Source: UBA1783 sp964449115
GTDB lineage: Bacteria; Bacillota_I; Bacilli_A; Erysipelotrichales; Erysipelotrichaceae
Length of the DNA: 64,000 nt
Assembly (NCBI GenBank): GCA_964449115.1
Contig: CAYUXW010000003.1
Coordinates: 1-64,000, forward strand
Direction of reading: 5' to 3'
Position numbers and translations under genes: made by a program. Below the pieces are notes generated by a model, which searched no databases, was not told the DNA's origin, and was given only the letters and a program-made list of their open reading frames with translations. This document shows, one piece after another, positions 8,798 through 16,910 of the stretch. The stretch's first letter is position 1; each line of letters starts with the position of its first letter.

Positions 8798-9559
8798 ATG
8801 AGTTTGATGTTACAAACCCTACTGATATTTGCGGTGGCATTTTTTGCCTATATGCACTGCTATTTCGGTTCTACGATGTGGAATAGACCTATAGTAGTAT
8901 CAACATTGGTAGGTGCAGTTTTAGGTGATCTGACAACCGGATGTAAGGTTGGAGCGATGCTTGAACTGGCTTTTTTGGGAGCAGTCCCGATTGGTGCTTC
9001 AAATCCACCAGATATGGTATCTGGTGCAGTTATAGGCACTGCTTATGTTGTCTTACAAAATACTGATATTGAAACAGCAGTAGCTCTAGCTATTCCTGTA
9101 GCAGCATTGGTAGCTATTTTTGACAACTTTTTAATGATGTTTGTTTTACCTGAAGCAGCACATATGTGTGATAGACTTGCAGATAAAGCAGATGCTGACA
9201 AGATTGATGTTGTTGTAAGAGTTGCTTCAATAGGAAATAAAGTAGCTCTGGCATTAATTGTAGCGCTTGGATTCTATTTTGGAATTCCGGTTATAGAAAA
9301 AATATTGGCAGGTATTCCTGAATTTGTTATCCATGCTATGGATGTTGTTGCTGGAATCTTACCTGCTATTGGGGTCGCTATTTTAGCAAGAAATATGATG
9401 TCAAAAGAATTGACTCCATGGTTAATGTTTGGTTTCTTAGCTACTGCATATTTGGATATTCCAACATTTGGAATAGCGCTTTTTGGAATAGGAGTTGCTA
9501 TGTTGTACTTCTATAAAAAAGAAGAAGTAACGGAAGGAGTTGACGATAATGAATTCTAA
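8798..9559 (+). CDS. PTS mannose-family IIC permease
   Basis: A 253-residue hydrophobic EII-Sor-type membrane component, with several helices and the conserved region KVGAMLELAFLGAVPIGASN. It forms the sugar channel together with IID. GGGGAGG lies just upstream of the ATG. Its end overlaps the IID start by 11 bases. Substrate cannot be told from sequence. Confidence 0.93.
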   Translation: MSLMLQTLLIFAVAFFAYMHCYFGSTMWNRPIVVSTLVGAVLGDLTTGCKVGAMLELAFLGAVPIGASNPPDMVSGAVIGTAYVVLQNTDIETAVALAIPVAALVAIFDNFLMMFVLPEAAHMCDRLADKADADKIDVVVRVASIGNKVALALIVALGFYFGIPVIEKILAGIPEFVIHAMDVVAGILPAIGVAILARNMMSKELTPWLMFGFLATAYLDIPTFGIALFGIGVAMLYFYKKEEVTEGVDDNEF

Positions 9560-10364
9560 CGTAAAAAAAATAACTGAAAAGGAGTTAAAACAAGTTTTCT
9601 TAAGATCATGTACATTGGACTCGGGCTGGAACTATGAGCGTCAGCAGCATATCAATTACTGCTTTACAATGATTCCAGTTTTGAAGAAACTTTATTCAGA
9701 TGATCCTGAAAAAATGAAAAGAGCTTTACATAGGCACTTAGAATTTATGGCATGTACGCCTCATATTGTTACTCTTCTTGCAGGAATAACAGCTGCAATG
9801 GAGGAAGAAAATGCAAATAATCCAGATTTTGATGAACAATCAATCAGTGCTGTTAAGACCTCATTGATGGGGCCAATGGCAGGATTTGGTGATTCAATAT
9901 TCTGGGGTTCTCTATTAACAATTGCTGTAGGTATTGGAACTTCTTTTGCTTCTCAGGGAAGTATTTTAGGCCCAATTCTATTTTTCCTAACAATTAACGT
10001 TCTTGGGTTTTTATCTAGATATTATGGATTGAAGATTGGTTATAATTCTGGAACAGTATTCTTTGCCAACATGGAAAAGAGTGGAATGATAAATAAGCTC
10101 AGTAAAGCCGCAACAATCTTAGGGTTGCTTGTAGTAGGTTCTATGGCTGCTTCACAGATTTCCATTACAATTCCTTGGGTAATTGATATAAACGGAATAG
10201 TAACGCCAATACAGGAGTATATTGACTGGATTATGCCTAGTTTCTTGCCTGCATGTGCATTTGTTTTGATTTATTGGTTATTAGGAAAGAAAATAAAAAC
10301 AACAACGCTGCTATTGTGGACATTTGTAGTTTGTATAATTCTTTCTTACTTCCAGATTTTGTAA
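9549..10364 (+). CDS. PTS mannose-family IID permease
   Basis: A 271-residue EIID component with the family pattern SGWNYERQQHINYCF near the start, then FMACTPHIVTLLAGI and GPMAGFGDSIFWG, and C-terminal membrane helices. I place the start at the ATG 9549, not the in-frame TTG at 9540, because GGAAGGAG (9532-9539) is then correctly spaced. It is the last gene of the BtpA-PTS operon. Confidence 0.94.
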   Translation: MNSNVKKITEKELKQVFLRSCTLDSGWNYERQQHINYCFTMIPVLKKLYSDDPEKMKRALHRHLEFMACTPHIVTLLAGITAAMEEENANNPDFDEQSISAVKTSLMGPMAGFGDSIFWGSLLTIAVGIGTSFASQGSILGPILFFLTINVLGFLSRYYGLKIGYNSGTVFFANMEKSGMINKLSKAATILGLLVVGSMAASQISITIPWVIDINGIVTPIQEYIDWIMPSFLPACAFVLIYWLLGKKIKTTTLLLWTFVVCIILSYFQIL

Positions 10365-10388
10365 ATCATATCAATAAAAATCGTAAAT

Positions 10389-10416
10389 AAAAAGGGTGAT
10401 TTAAGATCACCTTTTT
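10389..10416 (+). terminator. Terminator of the PTS operon
   Basis: Stem GGTGAT/ATCACC around TTAAG, with A-rich upstream and TTTTT downstream. Confidence 0.85.
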
Positions 10417-10453
10417 ACTGGTGCAAAGCACGATTTATTCTTTCATTAACAAT

Positions 10454-10885
10454 TTATGCTGTAACGATCAGGACTCTTTTCTTAAAATAAATTATATTTG
10501 GTAGATACCAGAATAAAGAGAAAAGTAAAAGTCCTATAAAAAAAGTCATAAAGGCATAGCCGTAATCAGTATTTCTGGCATATTGTATAAAGCCAGCCTG
10601 GTAAGATGGAGCAATTATTTCAAAAAGCAAAACCCACTTAACAAAATTATAAAAACGATTGTAATTTCCAGAAGATATGTTAAAAACAAGAATACAGAGA
10701 AAGCTGTGGATTAATGTTACAAAAAGAAATAGCAATAGAGACCAAAGTGTTATGTCGTGGTTAACCTCACTTAAAAATTCAAAATAAGTTTTAAATCCGA
10801 AAACTATGACTATCCATGGTCTTATCTTGGTATAGAAAGTAAACCATTTAGTACCAAGCGGTTTATCTAAATTTGTTTTATTCAT
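10454..10885 (-). CDS. Small multispanning membrane protein of unknown function
   Basis: A 143-residue protein with about four hydrophobic helices (roughly 22-38, 46-70, 80-100 and 110-135) and no motif I recognise. A GGAG site lies upstream of the ATG at 10885. It is downstream of the YggS-type gene on the same strand with a 53-base gap, so the two may be co-transcribed. No function is proposed. Confidence 0.65.
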   Translation of the reverse strand: MNKTNLDKPLGTKWFTFYTKIRPWIVIVFGFKTYFEFLSEVNHDITLWSLLLFLFVTLIHSFLCILVFNISSGNYNRFYNFVKWVLLFEIIAPSYQAGFIQYARNTDYGYAFMTFFIGLLLFSLFWYLPNIIYFKKRVLIVTA

Positions 10886-10938
10886 AAAATTCTCCTATCA
10901 AGTTAAAAAGTTCAGTAACAAAAGGTTCAAAATGGAAC

Positions 10939-11571
10939 TTAAGAAGTCTTCTCAAACATAATTGATCCAAGTCTAAGAAGAGTGCTATGGGCTTTTAAGG
11001 CCAATTTATAATCACTGGACATACCAGCTGAATAAGTGTCAATATGAACATTATGCTGTTTTATTTCTCGACATTTATTGTATAATTCATATCCTCGATT
11101 AAAAACAGTCGAGATTTCTTCATCATCATCAACATTTGGTCCAATAACCATAATTCCTTTGATAATAATATGGTTGAAAACAGAAGCCTTTTTTATTGTC
11201 TCTATAACTTCGCTTTCTTTAAAACCATATTTTGTCTCTTCTAAAGCTATATTAACCTGAAGCAAAACGTTGGTAACGATATTCTGTTTTTTAGATTCTT
11301 TTTCTATTTTTTCCAAAAGCCTGAAGCTATCCACAGAATGAATCAGCTGACACAAGTTAATGATTTTAGAAACTTTATTTCTTTGTAAATGGCCAATAAG
11401 ATGCCACTGGATATCTTTTGGTGTTTCTTCAACTTTTAAAAGGAGCTCCTGAACTCTGTTTTCACCAAAGATTTTAAATCCTTGATTATAAAGTTCCATA
11501 ATTTCTTCTACAGAGCGATTTTTAGAGACTACTACAATTTTATCCTTTAGATGCAACAATTCATTTTTCAT
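10939..11571 (-). CDS. YggS/PROSC-family pyridoxal phosphate homeostasis protein
   Basis: Alanine-racemase-like barrel that binds PLP without known catalysis. Lys24 in VVVSKNRS is the expected PLP lysine, and FGENRVQEL, WHLIGHLQRNK and SAGMSSDY are family signatures. I use the ATG at 11571 because AAGGAAG is correctly spaced before it; a TTG-initiated frame eight codons longer lacks a good site. Length (210) is slightly below the usual 220-235. Confidence 0.93.
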   Translation of the reverse strand: MKNELLHLKDKIVVVSKNRSVEEIMELYNQGFKIFGENRVQELLLKVEETPKDIQWHLIGHLQRNKVSKIINLCQLIHSVDSFRLLEKIEKESKKQNIVTNVLLQVNIALEETKYGFKESEVIETIKKASVFNHIIIKGIMVIGPNVDDDEEISTVFNRGYELYNKCREIKQHNVHIDTYSAGMSSDYKLALKAHSTLLRLGSIMFEKTS

Positions 11572-11650
11572 AGATATCCACTTCCTTAGCAACAAAGAAA
11601 TACCACTTTCTCTAAATTAGTATATAATAAAAACGAAAGAAGGTGTCAAG

Positions 11651-12814
11651 ATGCTTAATAAAGATTTACTGCAGATGGAAACAAAAGATGTTTACGCCAA
11701 GGTAACAGAAAAGGTAAACGCTTTCAAAAGCGAAAATCCTAAAGCGGAAATTATTTCACTGGGAATAGGGGATGTTTCCAAGCCGATTGTTAAGCCCATT
11801 ATTGATGCGATGCATAAGGCAGTAGATGATTTGGCAGATATAGCAACCTTCAAAGGCTATGGTGGATATTATGGTTATGATTTTTTAAGGGAAGCAATAC
11901 TTAAAAATGAATATGAGGAATATGGATTTGCCAAAGCGGAAATTTATGTTTCTGATGGAACAAAAACAGATTCAACCAGTATTTTAGAATTATTTGATAA
12001 AAACAGCGTGTTGTTACTGGCTAATCCAACTTATCCAATTTATCGAGATGGAGCAGCAGCATTAAGTAGAAAAGTGGAGTATACAACTCTTGATGAAAAT
12101 TTTGTAATGGAAGTTCCTGATGAAAAATATGACATCATTTATATTTGTTCCCCAAATAATCCGGTTGGAAATGCCTACACCAAAAAAGATTTAGAAAAAT
12201 GGATTGATTATGCCTTAAAAAATAAGGCAGTTATAATATTTGATAATGTTTATCAGGGATTTGTTAGAAGTAAAGATGTTCCAAAAAGCATTTATGAAAT
12301 TAAAGGGGCCAAAGAATGTGTCATTGAACTTAGAAGTTTTTCAAAAGTTGCCTCTTTTACTGGGCTGAGATGCTCATATTATGTTATTCCTAATCAGATT
12401 TATCAGGATATAAATGTTGTTTGGAAAAGAAGAACCATGAATAGATTTAATGGAGCCAGCTACATAGCTCAAAAAGCAGCTGAAGCGGTATATTTGCCAG
12501 AGTCACAAAAACTTATTAAGGAGAATCTGGATTATTATTTAGAAAATGCTAAAATCTTAAAAGAAGGATTTCAGAAAGCCGGTTATGAAGTATTTGGGGG
12601 AAAAGATGCTCCATTTATGTGGGTAAAATCCAAAAATCAGAAAACTAGCTGGCAAATGTTTGACTACTTCTTAAAAAAACTAAATATTATTGTAATTCCA
12701 GGTATAATTTTTGGTACTGCAGGAGATAACTTTATAAGAATATCAGCTTTAGGCACAAGAGAAGATGGCCGAAAGTGTATTGAAAGGATTTTAAAAGATG
12801 AAGAAAAGAATTAG
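11651..12814 (+). CDS. dapL: PLP-dependent aminotransferase, DapL-like (LL-diaminopimelate aminotransferase)
   Basis: A 387-residue fold-type I aminotransferase. ISLGIGDVSKPI, the GYGGYYGYDFLREAI region and FSKVASFTGLRCSY (PLP lysine in FSK) resemble DapL, which makes LL-diaminopimelate from tetrahydrodipicolinate for lysine and wall synthesis. AAGGTG precedes the ATG. It overlaps the following DAACS transporter by 17 bases. DapL usually has about 400 residues, and other substrates are possible because no other dap genes are present in the window. Confidence 0.75.
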   Translation: MLNKDLLQMETKDVYAKVTEKVNAFKSENPKAEIISLGIGDVSKPIVKPIIDAMHKAVDDLADIATFKGYGGYYGYDFLREAILKNEYEEYGFAKAEIYVSDGTKTDSTSILELFDKNSVLLLANPTYPIYRDGAAALSRKVEYTTLDENFVMEVPDEKYDIIYICSPNNPVGNAYTKKDLEKWIDYALKNKAVIIFDNVYQGFVRSKDVPKSIYEIKGAKECVIELRSFSKVASFTGLRCSYYVIPNQIYQDINVVWKRRTMNRFNGASYIAQKAAEAVYLPESQKLIKENLDYYLENAKILKEGFQKAGYEVFGGKDAPFMWVKSKNQKTSWQMFDYFLKKLNIIVIPGIIFGTAGDNFIRISALGTREDGRKCIERILKDEEKN

Positions 12815-13973
12815 TTCTCTAACAATAGCAGCATTGATATTAGCGATAATCTGTGGGCTGCTATTTAAAGAAAAAGTATTAGTAATAGATTTTATTGGGA
12901 CAATTTATATAAATTTATTAAAATTTATGATTGGACCAATAGTTTTTACCAGCATTGCTGCTACAATATATGATTCCTCAAGAAAAAAGGGAAACCTGAT
13001 TGTTAAATCAGTTTTTATATTTACAGTGATGTTTCTGGCCACCTTCTTTCTAACATCAATTATTGTTGTAATTATTGATCCTGCCAAAGGATTTGTCTTT
13101 GAATTATCAGCTTATGAAGGCACGTTAGGCAGTTTAAATATAAAAGATATCATAATTAATTTATTTCCAACAAACATTATTAACATGTTTCAAACAAATC
13201 AGTTATTTGCGATTATCTTTTTTGCCTATTTAGTTGGGTTCAGTGCTACAAAAGTTGAAAAAGGAGAATTAATCATTAATCTAATAGAAAGTTTTAGAGA
13301 TATCTTGTTTAAAATATTGGAGTTTATCATGTATTTAACCCCATTAGCAGTTTTTTCATTAATGTCAGCTACTGTAGCCAAATATGGAACGGCTATATTT
13401 GGAGTAGGAATTAAGTATATATTAACAGCTTATCTTTCAGGATTTGTTACGATGGTTGTGGTAATGATATTGCCTGTATGGTTTTTTGCCAAGATGAATC
13501 TAATAACCTTTGTTAAAAAGACTTATAAAATTTGGCTGATAACCATGACCACCTGTTCATCAGCAGCGACTTTACCTACTACAATGAAGCTGTGTAAAGA
13601 AGAATTAAATATTGATGAAAAGATAACTGATGTCGTTGTTCCTCTGGGATGTACGATTCATATGTGCGGAGGAGCAGTATCATTTGCCTTGTTGGGCTTA
13701 TTTAACAGCAGCTTGTTTGGAATTGAAGTTACACTGACCACTTATGTCATCATGATAGTAGCATCGCTGTTAATAAATATGTCAGCTCCAGGAATACCAA
13801 ATGGAGGAGTTGTTATTGGAGCAACATATTTACAACTATTAGGTATACCGCTGGACTTTATTGGCTTCTATAGTGGAATTTATAAAATACTGGATATGTT
13901 ATATACAACATTGAATGTCAGCGGAGACATAACCGCAAATGTGATTATCGATGCTCTAGAAAATAAGGAATAA
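12798..13973 (+). CDS. DAACS-family dicarboxylate/amino acid:cation symporter
   Basis: A 391-residue glutamate-transporter-fold symporter. The serine-rich reentrant loop appears as TTCSSAATLPTTMKLC, with the later motif VPLGCTIHMCGGAVS, and the second loop as NMSAPGIPNGGVV. Multiple hydrophobic helices span the protein. It overlaps the aminotransferase gene, so uptake of an amino or keto acid substrate for that enzyme is plausible but unproven. Confidence 0.9.
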   Translation: MKKRISSLTIAALILAIICGLLFKEKVLVIDFIGTIYINLLKFMIGPIVFTSIAATIYDSSRKKGNLIVKSVFIFTVMFLATFFLTSIIVVIIDPAKGFVFELSAYEGTLGSLNIKDIIINLFPTNIINMFQTNQLFAIIFFAYLVGFSATKVEKGELIINLIESFRDILFKILEFIMYLTPLAVFSLMSATVAKYGTAIFGVGIKYILTAYLSGFVTMVVVMILPVWFFAKMNLITFVKKTYKIWLITMTTCSSAATLPTTMKLCKEELNIDEKITDVVVPLGCTIHMCGGAVSFALLGLFNSSLFGIEVTLTTYVIMIVASLLINMSAPGIPNGGVVIGATYLQLLGIPLDFIGFYSGIYKILDMLYTTLNVSGDITANVIIDALENKE

Positions 13974-13998
13974 TTAAAATGAAAGACAAGTATAAATT

Positions 13999-14781
13999 AT
14001 GAGAATTATATTTGTCTTTTTTCTTGGAACAGTATTTGGCAGTTTTATCAATGCGACAGCCTATAGGATAGTAAGAAAAATGGATTTTATCTTTGCCAGG
14101 TCAAGTTGTCCTATCTGTCATCAGCAACTGTCCTTTTTAGATATGATTCCAATAATAAGTTATGTACTTATGAAGGGAAGATGTAGGTATTGCAGGAATG
14201 TTGTTTCTAAAAGATATTTAGTTACAGAAGTTTTAGGGGGATTAAATGCAACAGTCTGTTGGAATTTACCCAGGATAATAGAAGTTAAAGTATTATATTT
14301 TGTCATTTTTAATATTTTGTTATTGATATCCCTGATAGATTTTGAAACAAAAGAGATAAGTGATTTTTATCAAATATTTTTATTATCGGCAGTGGTAATA
14401 ACAATATTAATAGAAGGGATGAGTTTCAATAATTTTATTGGAATGACAATTATAAGTTTACCTTTATTGATAATTGCCTTATTAACAAATTCAATTGGTG
14501 GAGCAGATGTAAAATTGTTTTTCACTTTAGGATTATTGACCAAAACAGAAGGAATTCTAATAATCTACTTAATGACAATTGTATTTGCCAGTGTTTTCGC
14601 TCTTTATAGACTAAAGAAAGAAAAAAATAAAAAAGAAGAAATAGCCTTGATTCCTTTTATATATTTGTCCTTTTTTACATACATAGGATTTGAAAAATAC
14701 CTGTTAAATTGGTTCATATTGTGGTGTCACATACCTGTTAAATTGGTTCATATTGTGGTTGACTTAGCAGTTAGATTTTAG
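13999..14781 (+). CDS. Prepilin leader peptidase (A24 family)
   Basis: A membrane aspartyl protease that cleaves and methylates type IV pilin-like precursors. The N-terminal GSFINATAYR and a four-cysteine zinc site (CPICHQ and CRYC) are followed by the catalytic aspartates in SLIDFETKE and GGADVKLF. The second catalytic motif is GGAD, whereas the most common form is GxGD. No pilin or com genes are nearby. The last 20 or so codons come from a 34-base tandem duplication that shifts frame, so the C-terminus is atypical. Confidence 0.9.
   Translation: MRIIFVFFLGTVFGSFINATAYRIVRKMDFIFARSSCPICHQQLSFLDMIPIISYVLMKGRCRYCRNVVSKRYLVTEVLGGLNATVCWNLPRIIEVKVLYFVIFNILLLISLIDFETKEISDFYQIFLLSAVVITILIEGMSFNNFIGMTIISLPLLIIALLTNSIGGADVKLFFTLGLLTKTEGILIIYLMTIVFASVFALYRLKKEKNKKEEIALIPFIYLSFFTYIGFEKYLLNWFILWCHIPVKLVHIVVDLAVRF
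14697..14759. repeat. 34-base-period direct duplication at the end of the prepilin peptidase gene
   Basis: A 29-base unit beginning ATACCTGTTAAATTGG occurs at 14697-14725 and again, identically, at 14731-14759. The period of 34 is not a multiple of three, so the second copy is read in another frame (LLNWFILW, then PVKLVHIVV). Removing one period would end the protein with FILWLT and a stop. The second copy ends in the -35 region of the rpmH promoter. Confidence 0.95.
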
Positions 14782-14787
14782 TATTAT
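14759..14787 (+). promoter_or_regulatory. rpmH promoter
   Basis: TTGACT (14759-14764) lies 17 bases from TATTAT (14782-14787). A perfect TATAAT also occurs at 14785-14790 but with 20-base spacing. The promoter overlaps the end of the prepilin peptidase gene and abuts the duplicated unit. Confidence 0.6.
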
Positions 14788-14834
14788 AATAAGGCAATTG
14801 CTCTATTATTATTAATTTTCGGGAGGTGTCTAAA

Positions 14835-14969
14835 ATGAAAAGAACTTATCAACCGAGCAAAAGAAAACGTTCAAGAGTCGTAGGCTTTAGAGCACGTATG
14901 AAGACTGTGGGTGGACGTAGAATCTTAGCAAGAAAACGTGCTAAAGGCAGAAAAGTAATATCTGAATAA
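14835..14969 (+). CDS. rpmH: 50S ribosomal protein L34
   Basis: A 44-residue basic protein starting MKRTYQPSKRKRSRVVGFRA and ending KGRKVISE, an unmistakable L34. GGGAGGTG precedes the ATG. It heads the rpmH-rnpA-yidC-khpB block. Confidence 0.98.
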   Translation: MKRTYQPSKRKRSRVVGFRARMKTVGGRRILARKRAKGRKVISE

Positions 14970-14973
14970 AGAG

Positions 14974-14997
14974 AGTTGTCGTTGGCAACTTTTTTTA
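14974..14997 (+). terminator. Weak hairpin with U-run between rpmH and rnpA
   Basis: AGTTG/CAACT stem with a seven-base loop, then TTTTTTT. It probably terminates part of the rpmH transcription so that rnpA is made in smaller amount. The short stem suggests leaky termination. Confidence 0.55.
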
Positions 14998-15008
14998 CCT
15001 ATTAGATT

Positions 15009-15338
15009 ATGAGAAAAGAATTAAGAGTTAAGACTAATGAAGATTTCCAAAAAATTATCACTTGTGGTAAATGCAAAACAAGTCGCAGTTTTGTTATGTA
15101 TTATCACCCAGCTGAAAAAGAACACGATAGAATTGGAATCTCCGTAGGTAAAAAAATAGGCAACGCGGTCATAAGAAACAAGGTAAAAAGACAGGTAAGA
15201 ATGATGATTCAGCAGTCATGTAGTTTTAAAACAGGTTATGACTATATATTCATCGTAAGAAACAAGTATTTACAGTCTGATTATCAAAACAACAAAAAAG
15301 ATTTGTCACGACTATATGATTCAGTTTATAATAGATAA
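15009..15338 (+). CDS. rnpA: Ribonuclease P protein component
   Basis: A 109-residue protein subunit of RNase P, which matures tRNA 5' ends. The RNR signature is present as AVIRNKVKRQVR. The start at 15009 is fixed by an in-frame stop two codons upstream and by family length. No Shine-Dalgarno is visible: the ATG follows TTTTTTTACCTATTAGATT. Translation may depend on reinitiation after rpmH or be deliberately weak. Confidence 0.96.
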   Translation: MRKELRVKTNEDFQKIITCGKCKTSRSFVMYYHPAEKEHDRIGISVGKKIGNAVIRNKVKRQVRMMIQQSCSFKTGYDYIFIVRNKYLQSDYQNNKKDLSRLYDSVYNR

Positions 15339-15368
15339 TGGCAGTCTGAGTGAAGGAGAAATTTAATA

Positions 15369-16262
15369 ATGAAAAAAATTATTTCTAACAAAAAAACACT
15401 AATCGTGATTTTATTAGTTATGGTAGCTGTTCTTGCTGGATGTCAAAGAAACGTCGACCAAAGTGGTGCAACTTTACCAGAGAAGATAATTTACTTGTCT
15501 ACTCCATGGAAAGATATGCTTAACGAAAGCTTTTTTACCGCCATCTTTGTCTATCCATTAGCACAGTGTGTTAACTTTATTGGCACAAAATTAAATAGCA
15601 GTTTTTTAGGAATTGTTATCACAACAATTTTATTTAATGTTATTACTTTAAGCTTTACAGTAAAATCTACTGTATCAGCTCAAAAAATCCAATTGCTTCA
15701 GCCTGAATTGGCAAGAATCCAAGCGAAGTATGAAGGAAGAGACGATCAAAATGCCAAAATGATGCAGGCTCAAGAAATGCAGACATTGTATGCTAAACAC
15801 GGCATCAATCCTTTAGGGTCACTTGTAACACCTTTGTTACAGATTCCTATTATGATTTCTATGTTCTACGCTGTTCAAAGAGCAGATGTTGTATGTAATG
15901 GTTCATTTTTAGGTATTCCACTATCAATTAAACCATCAGCTGCTTTTAATGATTTAGCTAATGGATGGCCTATTGCAGTATTATTTGTCTTGATGGTAAT
16001 TTTTCAATTCGTATCAAGTAAGATTCCACAATATTTGGCAGAAAAGAAAAAGAAAGAAGCAAAGAACTATCGCGCCTATAAAGATCAGGGCCAACAGGCA
16101 CCTAACAACAATATGATGATGTATAGTATGGTGGCTATGGTTGCTTTATTAGGTTTAAACTGGCCAGCAGCAATGACTGTTTATTGGTTGGTGAGCGCTT
16201 TAGCAAACGTTATTAAAACATTATATGTTCAAAAGAGGTATATTGATAATGAACAGGTATGA
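15369..16262 (+). CDS. yidC: Membrane protein insertase YidC/Oxa1/SpoIIIJ
   Basis: A 297-residue insertase. The lipoprotein signal ends LAGC with Cys25 as the lipidation site. It has a large extracellular loop and YidC helices with LQPELARIQAKY, GINPLGSLVTPLLQIPI and the final helix NWPAAMTVYWLVSALAN. The hydrophilic-groove arginine of B. subtilis SpoIIIJ (Arg73), located just before the helix end, appears to align with Asn90 here (TTILFNVITLSF). The 3' end overlaps khpB. Confidence 0.95.
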   Translation: MKKIISNKKTLIVILLVMVAVLAGCQRNVDQSGATLPEKIIYLSTPWKDMLNESFFTAIFVYPLAQCVNFIGTKLNSSFLGIVITTILFNVITLSFTVKSTVSAQKIQLLQPELARIQAKYEGRDDQNAKMMQAQEMQTLYAKHGINPLGSLVTPLLQIPIMISMFYAVQRADVVCNGSFLGIPLSIKPSAAFNDLANGWPIAVLFVLMVIFQFVSSKIPQYLAEKKKKEAKNYRAYKDQGQQAPNNNMMMYSMVAMVALLGLNWPAAMTVYWLVSALANVIKTLYVQKRYIDNEQV

Positions 16263-16863
16263 AGCTAAAAATTTAGAAGAAGCTATCGAACTTGCCTGTG
16301 CAGATAAAAAAGTAACAAAAGAACAATTAAATTATTTTGTTATTGAAGAAAAACCAGGCGGAATATTCGGTATCGGAGCTAAAGCAATAATTGAAGCTTA
16401 TTGCACAAAAGATATTGAGGATTTTATCTTTAACTATATTAGACAGTATTTTGAAAATATTAATATGGACTGTGAAATAGTTGTTGAGTCAAATGATGAT
16501 GGCTTTGATGTGAAATTAAATGCTGAAAATAATGCTGTAATTATTGGCAAAGCTGGACAAACACTGCAGGCAATTACCAATGTTGTCAAAGGAGCAGCCA
16601 GCTCAAAGTTTAAAAGACATGTCAACCTGTTAATTGACGTTAACAATTATAAAGAAGAGCGCTATGAAAAGTTGAAATCGATGGTCGGAAGAATTGCTAA
16701 AACAGTTCAAAAAACAAAGGTTTCAGCTAGATTAGGTCAGATGTCTAATGATGAAAGAAGAGTAATTCATCAGTATTTATCAACCTTTTCAAATATCAAA
16801 ACTGAATCAGAAGGCGAAGGAAATAATCGCCGACTAAAAATAATTTACGATTCAAAAAAATAA
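16249..16863 (+). CDS. khpB: RNA-binding protein KhpB (Jag/EloR)
   Basis: A 204-residue protein with an N-terminal Jag domain (GGIFGIGAK), a KH domain with the loop IIGKAGQT, and a C-terminal R3H domain (SNDERRVIHQYL). In related bacteria it binds RNA with KhpA and influences cell elongation. GAGG at 16235 supports the ATG at 16249, so the first 14 bases overlap yidC. This is the conserved yidC-jag pair. Confidence 0.94.
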   Translation: MNRYEAKNLEEAIELACADKKVTKEQLNYFVIEEKPGGIFGIGAKAIIEAYCTKDIEDFIFNYIRQYFENINMDCEIVVESNDDGFDVKLNAENNAVIIGKAGQTLQAITNVVKGAASSKFKRHVNLLIDVNNYKEERYEKLKSMVGRIAKTVQKTKVSARLGQMSNDERRVIHQYLSTFSNIKTESEGEGNNRRLKIIYDSKK

Positions 16864-16872
16864 TAGGGAGTT

Positions 16873-16910
16873 ACACCTCTGCTTACAATAATAGGTAGAG
16901 GTGTTTTTTT
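16873..16910 (+). terminator. Terminator of the rpmH-khpB block, overlapping the next ribosome site
   Basis: Stem ACACCTCT (16873-16880) pairs with AGAGGTGT (16897-16904), followed by seven T. The next ATG is at 16911, immediately after the T-run. The right arm contains GAGGTG at Shine-Dalgarno distance, so the ribosome site of the ABC gene is inside the hairpin. Confidence 0.85.

Noticed and set aside
14697..14759. Complete insertion sequence at the duplication
   Set aside because: No transposase gene or second inverted end is present; only two direct copies are seen.
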